A stretch of DNA of 64,000 bases from Typha latifolia (taxonomy: Eukaryota > Streptophyta > Magnoliopsida > Poales > Typhaceae). The position numbers were made by a program, and so were the translations under genes. Position 1 is the first letter of the stretch. Every line of letters begins with the position of its first letter. Shown piece by piece: positions 1 to 10,793 of this stretch. The stretch is taken from positions 4,278,001 to 4,342,000 of the forward strand of contig CM034107.1 of assembly GCA_019914945.1 (NCBI GenBank), given 5' to 3'. Under the pieces are notes generated by a model. That model had not been told where the DNA came from, ran no database searches, and saw only the letters and a program-made list of their open reading frames with translations.

Positions 1-254
1 AAAGACATACGTTGATGGAGACTAATATTGCAACATTTTATGTGGCTTATAAGATGGCAATGGTTGGCCAAAGATTGACCAAAGATTATTGCTTTTGGGC
101 TATAAATTAAATGGGTTGGTTGGGTTCCATCCCACTTTTTTGGCTGCTTGCAATTTATTTTGCTGCTAAGTTTCAAGGACCATAAAAAGTTAGAAGAATA
201 AATTAAATCAACCAGAAAGCAATAGAAATTAAACTAATCTCTAGAAGTTCTTCT

Positions 255-292
255 TCTTTTTTTTTTTTTTTTTTGGGTTGGGGGGAGGGGGG
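255..292. repeat. Poly-T tract followed by G-rich tract
   Basis: A run of about 18 T is followed directly by a G-rich run. It is low-complexity DNA with no associated gene that I can see. Confidence 0.85.
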
Positions 293-370
293 GTATATAT
301 TGACTTTTTAACTGTTAAACGGTTCAGATTTTAATTTATAGTTGCTAGAGGAATATAAATATACATATAT

Positions 371-372
<2 letters not shown>

Positions 373-438
<66 letters not shown>
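373..438. repeat. (AC)n microsatellite, about 33 units
   Basis: An uninterrupted AC dinucleotide array of 66 bp, with a few imperfect units following. Read antisense it encodes a spurious Val-Cys repeat that should not be taken as a protein. Confidence 0.97.
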
Positions 439-439
<1 letters not shown>

Positions 440-469
440 GACACACGTAAATAAATAAGGGATTTTGAA

Positions 470-715
470 TGGGTTTATTTGCAAAAATTCCTCATCCTTT
501 CGCGCCATACTTTCTCTGTTCCTCGGAAATTGAGTCAGTTAATATCGTTTTCATACGCGGGCTAAAGGGCTCGCATCGGCCGTCGATGCGAGCGGGATTA
601 AATGTCAGCCGTACGATTCGTGTGACGGTGGTCGACACTGGCCTCGTCGCATTCGATGGCGCTCGTCGCGACACGTGTCTTCTGGGGGATTAGGTCTAAA
701 TACGTGGGCCCTCCC
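470..715. other. GC-rich island with a G-box, no assigned gene
   Basis: This stretch is clearly more GC-rich and CpG-rich than the surrounding AT-rich DNA. It contains a palindromic CACGTG core at 672-677 in the context ACACGTGTC, the consensus bound by plant bZIP/bHLH factors. Short open frames exist on both strands (up to 86 codons) but none resembles a known protein. It could be a promoter/first-exon relic or a TE fragment. Confidence 0.3.
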
Positions 716-3030
716 CCTGAAGATATGATGCTTGATATGGCTAACTGGAACATGAGGTTGTAGAAAAATATGTAGAATATGATCACAAAGTTTGTAAGCT
801 AGTGGGCATGTAGTTACTAAGGACACAGGTGTGAATTCGGCGCCGTTTCCATCGATCAACAACACATATCATGGTCTTAACTGTGTGCGTAATTGGGTCA
901 GATCGGTTCGCATCAAAATTTTTACTTTGAATTTCTTTATTTAGTCGTCGTACAGTTTGTGTATTGTTTGGTATTTATTTTTTAATTTTAGTTGGTAATC
1001 TCTTTCATCTTCTAGTCTTTGAAATTTTATGAGATTATATGTGAGACTATTGATTGTGACGGAAGCACAAGTTGACCCGAGGCTCTTTGCACCAATAAAA
1101 TTTATGAAAATTAATGAAGTGCTGTCGCCTATGTGCTATCCCTTAAAAAAAAAATGATCGCATCACTTTGACTCATAAATATATACTAACATCTAATTGG
1201 GAAAAAGTAAGTTAATAACTATGATCATTTTATTTATGGAATGTGTATAAAGTATTTACGAGCATAGCATTACTCATATTTTTAATATATATTTATATTG
1301 GTAGTGGGAAAGGAAGCAAATTATTGCATCTCTTGTGTCAATTGCTTCCAGTATGAATTAATAATAGTGGGAAAGTAAGCAAATATAAGTCTTCAAGGCT
1401 AAATTTTTGGAAATGATTTAATGAGTTCCAAGCTGTGTTAAGGCTGGTGATGAGAAGGTATCTTGTTTTAGTCGGTTATAAATTTTATATCAATTTATGT
1501 GATGTGTATATCTTGTGCTACTACTTCAAAGATCCTAAGCTTTTAAAAAAAAGAAGATAATGTTAAATAATATGATACAAAGGTTGACTATATATCTAAG
1601 ACTAAGACCTGACTGCTGGCTTCCATATCCTTCTCATCCAAATTTGAGATTATTTTCTAAGATTATATTGTACATAGAAAGGAGGAAGGAGAAAGAAGAA
1701 AGATCTTTCTCAAATTGTTTAAACGTAATACTTTGGTAAACTACAAGATGTTTGAATGGAGTTGATGAATTAGATTACTATGAACTGGTCAAGTAGAGAA
1801 GAAATTATTATTCTAAACATAATCTTGTCATATGTCAAGCATGGAAATAGCATGCATGCCATGAAACTAATACAAGGTTTTTGACCAAATTAAATAAAAG
1901 TAGATGAGGTTTTCTTTTTCCCTTCGGAATGAGTCATTTCTTATGGAAATAATTTCTTAGGAAATGCTTTTCAATATCAACATAGGCAATAGAAAGGAAG
2001 TTGCAATCACTTAATCTTTTGGGCTTACGTTTTTTAGTTGAATTTTAGATTACAAGATTTGTGTTACATCTCCATGGTCTGTTACCTAACAACTTAGATA
2101 TTTAGTTAACTTGTGATCTAACATAGTATTAAAGTCAATTTATATCTAACAAAATAGAAGAACTAGTTTCTCTCTTACAGTTAGGCCATGAAGATTTATT
2201 CCACTAGGATAAACTTACATATAATAGTTCCTACAATTCCTTGTTAAAAGAATCAACAAAGCTTTAATTCCAGTATCTCTAGCCATCTGTCCTGCGTATC
2301 TACATCCAAGCATCCAACCTCGAGCAGGATCTAATAATTCTCTTCTACTCTCCTAAACTAACACTAATTACACACTGAGACAGGTGGAGGCAAATGCTTT
2401 ATTGTTTGAATCTTTCCAAAAGAGAAGGCTTCGTGGATGTCATCACTATCACTTATTTGATACTTTTAATTCAATGCAACTTTAATTTGGTGGGCACAAT
2501 GCTCTTCCCTTTCCTAAGTTTTCTTATAATATACCATTTATTGGGATGCAACTTCTTAATAATTGAAGATTACCTCAAATCAACTAATGTCCTTGTTAAT
2601 TGATTCCTCATTTTCATATATTACTTCGGAGTTTCCTTATTTTAAATTGTCTTTGTACACCATAGGACCAAAGTTGATAATAATTGAATGATATAGATTT
2701 ATAGGATGTACTATGTGACATGAGTAAAAATATAATACATCAAAAGACTGTGGGTACTATGTATAATATATAATGATGATTATTAATTAAGTTATATAGT
2801 CGGTTATGAGTTTGTCACATAGAATATTTTCTACATCGCTTACATTAAATATCTAACAAATAATTTTATAATATTTGTTTATTAGATAACTTTCCATTAA
2901 TTAAGAGGATAATGTTACATCATAACTAAAATATTGTGGAGAAGATTTTCAGATAGACTAAGTATTCTTTTAATTAAAAAGAAAAAGAAAAGTACAAAGC
3001 CCATTAGATAGATCATGAAGTTTTTCTTAA

Positions 3031-3061
<31 letters not shown>

Positions 3062-3170
3062 CTAAAATTTGTAAGGTAGTCACCACCTTACGAAAAGCTC
3101 CACTAAAATTGAATATCAAGTTATAAAATTTAAACAAAAATACTACATCCAAATATTCCTATAATATGAT
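716..3170. other. AT-rich intergenic DNA, no gene seen
   Basis: Only short, non-conserved-looking open frames are present (the longest about 69 codons near 2394). A poly-A run of 27 nt sits at 3034-3060. I recognise no coding domain, RNA gene or complete mobile element. Confidence 0.6.
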
Positions 3171-3509
3171 TATCTTTCCTGATTTGTATTCACTTATGGA
3201 ATAAGATTAGAATAGTATTATTATTCTAATTTTGAATAGGAGAAGAATAAAACTAATATTAGTATAAGTTCTTCTAATGTCTAGTTCAATATTAGTATAA
3301 GGAATAGTAATTATATTTAATGTGACATAAAGTTGATATTAAAGTATTAGAAAATAATAAATTTGTACTGAATTAGTGTTGTTTTATACCAAATGATAAA
3401 GATACTATCGATCGGATATAAAGTAGCAGCACTAATATATATTTATTTAAAATTATAATATCTTTTATTATAACTACAAATTTAAAATACTCTATATATC
3501 ATTCTATGA

Positions 3510-4195
3510 GAAAATAATCATACACTATAGAATAATGTAGGGTTATAAGCTCGCAGTGTGAGAAAATAATCCTGCATTATATGTAAAATAATCATGCACC
3601 ATAAGAAAATAAAAAGAGGCACTACGAAGTTATAAGCCCGCATTATAAAGAAATAATCTCATACTCTATGTAAAATAATTATGCACTACGGGATAGCATA
3701 GAGTTTAAGCCCACATATTGGAATAATCCTGCACTATGTATAAAAAAATCATGCACTGTGGGATAATGTGGTATTATACGCCCACACTATTGGGAAATAA
3801 CTCTACACTCCATATAAAATAATTATGCACTACAAGAAAATAAGAGGCACTATGAGATAATGTAGGGTTATAACTCCGCACTACGAAAAAATAACCCTCC
3901 ACTCTATATAAAATAATCATACATTACGGGGTAATGTAAGGTTTAAGCTCGCAATATGAAGAAAACCCCACACTTTATACAAAATAACCAGACAGGGCAA
4001 ATGCGGGGTTAGGTAATATGGGGTTATAATCCTACACTATTAGAAAATAACCCTCCACTCTATATAAAATAATTATGCATTGTGGGGGTAATATAAGGTT
4101 TAAGCTCGCACTATGAAAAAGTCTCGCACTTTATGCAAAAAAAACCATGCATTGCGGGGTAATGTGGGGTCATAAGCCCACACTGTGGGAAAAGA
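3510..4195. repeat. Degenerate minisatellite, unit about 70-95 bp, about 9 copies
   Basis: Successive units repeat the same order of words: a GGGGTAATGTGGGGTT-like box, a TTATAAGCCCGCACTA-like box, an AAAATAACCCTGCACT-like box, and a TATAAAATAATCATGCA-like box. The TAATGT(A/G)(G/A)GGTT anchor recurs near 3531, 3690, 3760, 3855, 3928, 4011, 4086 and 4157. Copies have diverged by substitutions and indels, so this is an old array. There are no conserved direct repeats with unique spacers, so it is not CRISPR-like. Confidence 0.8.
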
Positions 4196-4249
4196 GTGCT
4201 AGCTTAATATTTATTTTTGCAGAATTCACTAGTAAAAAGAAAAAATGGA

Positions 4250-4385
4250 ATCTCACCGATAAGTGATATGACCAATATTTAAAAGAAGAGATAGAGAAGA
4301 GAGAGAAAAAAAATCTAAATTGTAGCTGAGAGGATTGGTATTTAAGATAAGAGATAGATAAGAGAGAATCTTAAGTGTAGCTGAG
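4250..4385. repeat. Imperfect tandem duplication, about 64 bp
   Basis: A purine-rich segment (GAGATAGA(G/T)AAGAGAGA followed by GTAGCTGAGA(G/T)GAT) occurs twice in succession inside the interruption of dispersed repeat copy A. Confidence 0.6.
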
Positions 4386-4560
4386 ATGATGTATAATTAT
4401 GTGTTGTCTAATCTAAGAGCAAAATAGTAATTATGAATTATTATTAAATTATTTTTTAAAGTTGTATGTAATAAGATGAGAGAGAATTTTAAATTACTAT
4501 ACCATAATAATATAAGTGTTTGTTTAGTTACTACACTATAATAAGGAGGCTTGTTCTAGA

Positions 4561-5880
4561 ATAAGCTTACTAGACAAAACTAGAAATACCGATGTTGTGA
4601 TGGTCGTCGAAGGGTAGAGGTTGGCCGTATGAGTGGCTCGTGGAGGAAGATGACGGCTAAGATTTGGAAGAAGGATTAGGATTTTAGATTAGATCTACTT
4701 ATAGAAAATAAATGGCTACGATTAAAGATAAAAGAAAGATAATAAAATTAACTTAACTCGATATTCATACCGCGACAATAAAAAACTATGAACCCTCTTA
4801 TTTATAGGAGTAGAGTTATAGTGAGTTAGATCCAATATGCCATATTGAGCTTAATCTACAGATTTATCCGCTTTAATTTAAAATTAAAAGTAATAAGCAT
4901 AATTAATTAATTAGTCATCCTCAGGCTCGTACTCGAGCCCTACATCGTGCTCATGAGTCGAGAACTGACTTGCACGAGGTGGTCGAACCAATTCATGAGG
5001 ATTCAACCTACCTTGAGATTTGTGCACTTTGTCTCCTCCATAGAATTATCCTAACTTTAAGGTTGAAAATGTGTTTCCACATAATGGCACTACCACAGGC
5101 CATTGTAGCTTCCATGGCGGCCGGGCAAGGTCCTTAGCAGATGGCGGTCGTTGTCCGATAGGTCCTCGTAGTGGCCGAACTGGGGCTAAACTTGTTGCAT
5201 GGGCGGCCACGATGGGTCTTCGACGGTCTCGTCAACCTCTGGTGGCTGCGAACGGTGCTGCAGGCACCACCACTGAAGTGAAGCCGCAACGGCGGAAACT
5301 CAATTGAAACTTAATAGAGAAAATATAAATTATCATAATACTTCTATGATATTAACAATTTCATTTATTTGAGTAAATATGAAACTTCTACCCATATTTT
5401 AAGACTGACAGTAGTTTTTTATTCTATGATTATATACTTAAAGGGATGTATATTGTGATAATTAAATAATAACTAAAATTTGAGAGTTGTAATATTAAAT
5501 TGGAGAAGATAAAAGAGGTTAAAAATGTATTTTATCTTAAATTTGAAGAATAGAATGCAATTGGTAAATTGAATGGAATGAGAACAACAATTCTGATATT
5601 TGAATATTTATTGTGGTGAGAAAATTTACTCTAAATAACTTAAAGTTTTTTTTTTAAAAATATATAAGTCTGATTCATAATGCGGCAGATTAATACAAAC
5701 GGAAGTTTAGGAGTAGTTTGAATTTACACAAAATTACTTGCAATTTACCGTTGAATTGATCTTCTTTTACTTTTTGTTTTGTCTGATGGCTACGTTAAGT
5801 GTTCACCGAATCCCAACCGTTAGATCTTTCATCAAGCGCTCATGTCGTCACTGTACCATCACCACATGTAACATGAACTC
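4561..5880. other. Intergenic DNA with a GC-rich stretch, no gene assigned
   Basis: Two GC-rich patches (about 4580-4670 and 5070-5310) stand out in AT-rich DNA. The second holds a 78-codon frame rich in Arg and Gly that I do not recognise; its composition suggests retroelement LTR or leader DNA rather than a gene. Confidence 0.4.
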
Positions 5881-6198
5881 ATATGTACCATAGATTTCTC
5901 TTGTTCCATGTACCATTTCTTTTTCGCCATTATTTTAATTTATCTTATTTATTGCTCCTTTTTATTATATTCTTTCCACCACCTCCCAAAGTCCTCTGCA
6001 CCTTTCCCCTTCTCCTCTTCCATTTCTCCAATTACCACGCCTTTCCCTTCGATTCCGCGATCTAGATCGGTCGAAATCGGAGGGAGCCTCTGTGATTTCC
6101 TGTGAAATCCAACGAATTTCTCATCCTCCAGCGTTGGGTTTTGTCCGATCGATCTTGATTAGGTTTCTCGTCACATAATGATCACATCCTTCGAATCC

Positions 6199-6440
6199 GT
6201 GAGTCAAATCCTTGGGGGGTTTTTGCTTTCGTTCGATTTCATGGAGAAAAATCTCAGCTTTCTCGATTCTTAGACTTCCCTTCAATTTTTTCTTCTAATT
6301 TTTTCTCTTTTAATAAATCTATTTTTATTTTTGTTGGCTTCCAGGATTGTTCTGTTGTCTGCAATCTATTAATTTCCTTCTATTTTTGTTGGATTTTAGA
6401 AATTTTAGATCTTTGCGTTGTTCCTTGTAGTTGTTCATAG
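6199..6440 (+). other. Probable 5' UTR intron of the AN1 zinc-finger gene
   Basis: A GTGAGT donor begins at 6199, downstream of a CT-rich leader typical of plant 5' UTRs (about 5990-6060). T-rich DNA then leads to AG acceptors at 6429-6430 and 6439-6440, ten or more bases before the start codon. Leader introns are common in plant stress-associated protein genes. Transcript evidence is lacking here. Confidence 0.45.
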
Positions 6441-6449
6441 ATCAAAAAG

Positions 6450-6935
6450 ATGGCAGGGGAAAGGTGCAACCTTGACAAAGATGAGGCTGAGATCCTCAAA
6501 CCCTCTTCTTCTAATCCTCCTCCTCCTCCTACCTCTTCTTCTCCTTCTCCTCCTCCTCCTCCCCCTACTTCTTCTCCTTCTCCTCCTCCTCCTCCATCAT
6601 CGTCAACGACTCCACCTTCTCTTTTCCTTAACGCGTCCCACGAATTCTCAGCTCAGAGACCGGAGACTCCAGCAGCCGAAGCTGCCGCCGATGTTGCCCG
6701 CACCCCGGAGCACAATGAAGAATCCCAACCTCCAGTTAGATTCATTAATAGATGCTGTAGTTGCAGGAAAAGGGTTGGGCTCACCGGCTTCCGATGCAGG
6801 TGCGGGGAGCTCTTCTGCGCCCTCCACCGATATTCCGAGACCCACGATTGCTCCTTCGATTACAAGGCTTATGGTAGGGAGGAGATTGCCAAGAACAACC
6901 CTGTTGTTAGAGCTGCTAAGATCATCAAGATCTGA
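6450..6935 (+). CDS. AN1-type zinc-finger stress-associated protein (SAP), 161 aa
   Basis: The single-exon product opens with [20 protein letters not shown], the N-terminus I know from monocot AN1-only SAPs such as rice SAP15. Residues 19-56 are a Pro/Ser low-complexity run encoded by CCT/TCT repeats. The AN1 finger spans about 99-138 with C102, C105, C116, C118, C123, H126, H132 and C134, matching C-x2-C-x10-C-x1-C-x4-C-x2-H-x5-H-x-C. The C-terminus AAKIIKI is the usual family ending. No A20 finger is present, so this is the AN1-only class. SAPs act in abiotic-stress responses and some have ubiquitin-binding or E3-related roles; that role is family knowledge. The start is fixed by the conserved N-terminus. 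An overlapping +1 frame of 195 codons is a Leu-rich shadow of the same repeats. Confidence 0.93.
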   Translation: MAGERCNLDKDEAEILKPSSSNPPPPPTSSSPSPPPPPPTSSPSPPPPPSSSTTPPSLFLNASHEFSAQRPETPAAEAAADVARTPEHNEESQPPVRFINRCCSCRKRVGLTGFRCRCGELFCALHRYSETHDCSFDYKAYGREEIAKNNPVVRAAKIIKI

Positions 6936-9780
6936 GGTGGTTACTTTTATTTCCTTGGAAAGATTTATCTTTGCTGCTATAGAGCATTGCATTATGTTTG
7001 GTTAAATGCTCTATCTTTACTGCAAACTTGTGTGTTGTAGTCCAGTTGATGTCTTGTGGTGTTTAGATGATATAAATTGAATATAGTTATACTTTGGTAA
7101 CTGCTGCATCGCTTTCATTTGCATCTCATTGTGCTCTCTGGCTTTTTACTGTTGTGTTGAGGATCAGGTCTTCTTGCTCTTTGATTTATTTCTTAATTTT
7201 CTTTCTCTATGAATTGTGATGTGAAGCCTTGAGTGTTTTTCTTTTCCCCTTTTTGTTATAATAATGCTGAAGTAGTTAACCATTCTTTAGGCTGTATAAG
7301 CTCCAGATGCATCTACTACGACGTTTTAGAAGAATGTAGGCGGTAGACAGCGGACAAGGGATCATAGAACGGATAGGTGCTAGACAGGTGCTTAGGTCAG
7401 TGCCCAGAATTTGAGACAGTTGAAAAATAAACAAATTAGATAAACAATAGTTAGAGAAAAATTAAAATTAATACATACAATCTAAAAACTGAATAACTCG
7501 TTTCTGTTAAGAACCATACAAAGCTATTTGTATCCAAAAGTTTATCGACATCTACTGCGATTTTAATTTCAAGATCAACCTACATGCTAAAAGCCTAAAA
7601 CATGAGACAAGATACAAAGGTGGTTAACTAGGAGGGACTTAATCAGAGCCCAAGTATATTCTGTCAAAGGCTGGTGGCTAGGCTGTAAGGTGGAAGTTTT
7701 TATTTTTTAATTTTTTAAACAATAATCTTTCACCCTCTCTCGTACTAAATTTTGTGGTTAATCAGGCAACAATGACATAGTGCCTATAAACACATCCAAT
7801 TTACCCTTCCAGAATTGCCCAAAATCTGGATGTACTCATTTATGTTATGCATCTTTTACCTTGTTTGAGTATGTTAATAATGCTGAGTGGTCTCCTATGG
7901 ATGCAATCTTTCTACGAGGTGATAGATGCTCTCATCCCTGCTCCAGCCTAGGGGTGCCAAAATAGGAGAGGTAGCCAGAATCGATTCAGCCCTGGAGCAA
8001 TTAGAACTCCATTGGATTTTTGGGTTATGAATTCTTTCAATGTTTTATCTGTCCTCACTCCTTGGGGGAAGGGGTGGTTTTAGTAGCATAGTAATGGTAA
8101 ACTCTAAAGCGAGTAAGTCACAATAATTATGTGAGTAATTGTGAATGAGAGTAAAATAGCAATATCAAAGGATTATGAGCTTCTTATCATGATATTTCTT
8201 GATAAATGGACAAAACATCCCACCTCTTCATGATACTGCCAACATTATGATGCAGTTAACTATTTCCATCGATGTATCTAGCACCAACTAATATGTATTC
8301 ATTAATTCTAGAAAGTACTGATGCTTGCCCATGAAGTATCAATAGATCATACATAGGTGTTTCATACTGATATAACTCCCGTTTTACTGAGTACTTTAAG
8401 TGCTTCTACCTAAGTACATACAAGTATATGTAATTCATTCTCTATGTTCTTGAATTATCTAAGTCGAGATGGCCAATATTACTATGTGTTTGACTAGCGC
8501 AAGAAAAAGATTGTTTGAAATGTTTCATTGTCCTTCAGTCAGAACCATCAGACTGTGGCAAATTGTTTTTCCTGTATACAAATGATAATTAAGTGCCCCT
8601 CTTTTTCCATCTTTCTAACCCCAGCCTTTTTATGTGATTACTGGTTTCTATTGCATGCAGGTATGTGAAAGTATCTTTCTTTTTTAGCAACCTTTCTTTT
8701 TTCATGCTGTTAGATGTACTTGTTCATTATTCTTTCTGGTGCCTAGTAGAACTCTCTTTGGTTCTCCTTTTCCCTTTCTAGTGGTTCATTTCCTTGGTTT
8801 GGTGATCACTTGCCATCTTTTATAGATGCTTTGCACTTAGTACACTATACCTACAGTTCTATTACTATATGATGATGGATTGATTTGCATATTGACTCCT
8901 CTCCTTTTCCAATTTGGTTTGTAGAATTGGTGGCTGTGAGAAATTTGCAAGGTCAACCTGGAGCTCAAGCAAATTGCTTCATCTACCTCTCCAGTGGCAG
9001 AGAATTGTCTAAATTGGCTCCAATATATTGCTCCAGTCTTCAGCTTAATTATCTTTATCAGCCATCTAAATTGGAGGCTTTAGATATTTGGGTTAAGATT
9101 CTAAGCAGATGACCATATACATCTTTTTATGTGTTCTAGTTTGGTTTTTGTGAGAGTTAATTTCTTTCATTAAATGGTGCTTCAAATTTTTATACTTCTC
9201 ATTCCAAGTGTTTCTCATCCATCATAAGTGCATAAAAGGATGTTAGTAAGTTAAAATGTATCAGATATTAGAATAAACTTTATAGTATACAATAACTCCA
9301 CTGCCCTTTCTTTTCTGAAGAACTTAGAGATATCCCAAATATACTTTTGATCAGAAATGTACCATTGGAGGTACAATTTGAATCTAGTCTTTTAAGAAAG
9401 ACTATACTTAGATTATCCATTAATGGCCCAAATCTAAGTCTATTTAAAGTTTTCAGAATCGTCCTTGAAAGATAAGGTTGGGATACATTTTGAGGATGAT
9501 TCGCTATTTTTTTAAGACAGAACTCAAAATCAAAATAATTAACTTCTTCTTTTTTAATGAAATTAAACACAATAATAATCAATTAAAATAAATTGTAATT
9601 AAGAGACAATAAATTTTACATGAAAAATCCTTCAATATGTGAGAAAAATTACAGAAATTAACTCCATCTTAAAATCTCCACTATCAACAAAGATAAAGCT
9701 TATAAGAAAAAGGACAAAAGTAACTTTTTTTAAGTACCTTAATTTGCTTTAGATATATTTTAATTAAAAAAAGGACATAG
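6936..9780. other. 3' UTR of the SAP gene and intergenic DNA, no further gene seen
   Basis: The first few hundred bases after the stop are T-rich and probably 3' UTR. The rest contains only short open frames (up to 100 codons) with no recognisable domain on either strand. Confidence 0.55.
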
Positions 9781-9783
9781 TTG

Positions 9784-9935
9784 TTACTTTTTATCTAACT
9801 TAATATCCATCAGAAAGTAGCTAGAAGGGTGTTTATGCAAAAACAACGGGTTTGTAATGGTATTCACGTAAATAGGACATTTAGAGGGTATAAAAGCAAA
9901 TGAGGACCTTTTGAGGGGTATACATGCAAAAATAC
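9784..9935 (-). mobile_element. Short repeat fragment, inverted relative to a copy near 16.66 kb
   Basis: The reverse complement of 9830-9935 closely matches 16655-16770, sharing TGTATACCCCTCAAAAG and ATTTGCTT(T/G)TATACC in the same order. The 16.66 kb copy is flanked by short inverted termini, so this is probably a truncated MITE-like copy. There is no coding capacity. Confidence 0.6.
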
Positions 9936-9989
9936 CCTCTTCTCTCTGGATCATTTCGTCGTCAACCCTTCCTTCAACTTGCGCTCGGT

Positions 9990-10500
9990 CTGGGTTTCTT
10001 CCTTTCTTACTCTCCCATGCCTTCCTCCGATACAAAGGCGGCTACGACGACGTCCTCTCCGGTGGTAAATGGCGGAAAGAGGCGTAAACTCGGACAACCC
10101 CTCATTCAGATGCCTCACTAGAAGTAGACATTGCTGCATTTATCCCTAGAATCTTTTATCACTTCGTAGAAATGATGTCTACCTATCCTTCTTTTAAATT
10201 GCCAAATACTGTGAGCAGTAACTTTATTAGATGCTCGTGTTCTTAATTCATTAATTTAGGACTGGTGGTCGAGCATGTTTACGATCTGTAGGTTTACTAA
10301 TATTCTAATTCTTTCTTAAGAATTCCTTGTTATAGCAATAGACCATCAACATCTTAATGGAGAAATTCGAAATATGACATACTTGTATGGTGCTAGCGGT
10401 GGTGAAATTACTATTCGGAAAAGCGACACATGTCCTGAGTGCTGTTACAGGAATCGAGTTACTGGAGCTTCAATGTTTTATTGTAACTTCTTGTAATGAG
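9990..10500 (+). other. Possible small gene or gene fragment, unrecognised
   Basis: Three protein-like stretches follow each other in different frames. From ATG 10017 a 34-codon frame begins MPSSDTKAATTTSS and is GC-richer than its surroundings. A second open stretch of about 45 codons covers 10110-10240. A third, about 10345-10495, includes CPECCYRNRV. They could be exons, or decayed coding sequence, but I cannot match them to a family and the splice sites are not compelling. The kinase gene downstream is on the other strand. Confidence 0.25.
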
Positions 10501-10793
10501 TAGAGATTTCTAACTGTCATGGTGTGTATCTTTAGATCGTAATTGATTATTTCATTATGCCCTAGATTTTCATGCTTTCAGAACATAACTTTGCACATTC
10601 TGGTCTCTGCCGAGTTCATGGCTCAACTTTCATACATTCGGTATGAGAAAAACAATATTTTTAATTATTCATATACAGGCTTACATTTGCACAAATGAGG
10701 AAGTCTAATTATTCATATTTTTCTTGCATTGATAAGGTGGACAACAAACTTGTAGTCGCCTACATAAGCTAACATCTTTGATTCATGTGCAGA

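Larger units (their letters stand above)
3180..4560. mobile_element. Dispersed repeat, copy A, interrupted
   Basis: Two segments (about 3195-3440 and 4393-4545) match, in the same order, two segments at about 42985-43328 and 44417-44460. Shared landmarks include a left part with TTCACTT(A/G)TGGAATAAG, an inner GTCTAATCTAA...CAAAATAGTAAT block, and a right part with TTAG(T/C)TACTACACTA. Here the copy is interrupted by about 950 bp that includes the minisatellite. I see no coding capacity and cannot define termini, so the class (MITE-like or another non-autonomous family) is open. Confidence 0.55.

Noticed and set aside
308..508. 66-codon minus-strand frame with a Val-Cys repeat
   Set aside because: It is the (AC)n microsatellite read as codons.
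3510..4195. CRISPR-like array
   Set aside because: Units are contiguous and diverged with no unique spacers, and the context is a plant nuclear genome; it is a minisatellite.
6418..7005. 195-codon frame with a poly-Leu run overlapping the AN1 gene
   Set aside because: It is the +1 frame shadow of the Pro/Ser repeat; the AN1 frame has the conserved zinc ligands and termini.
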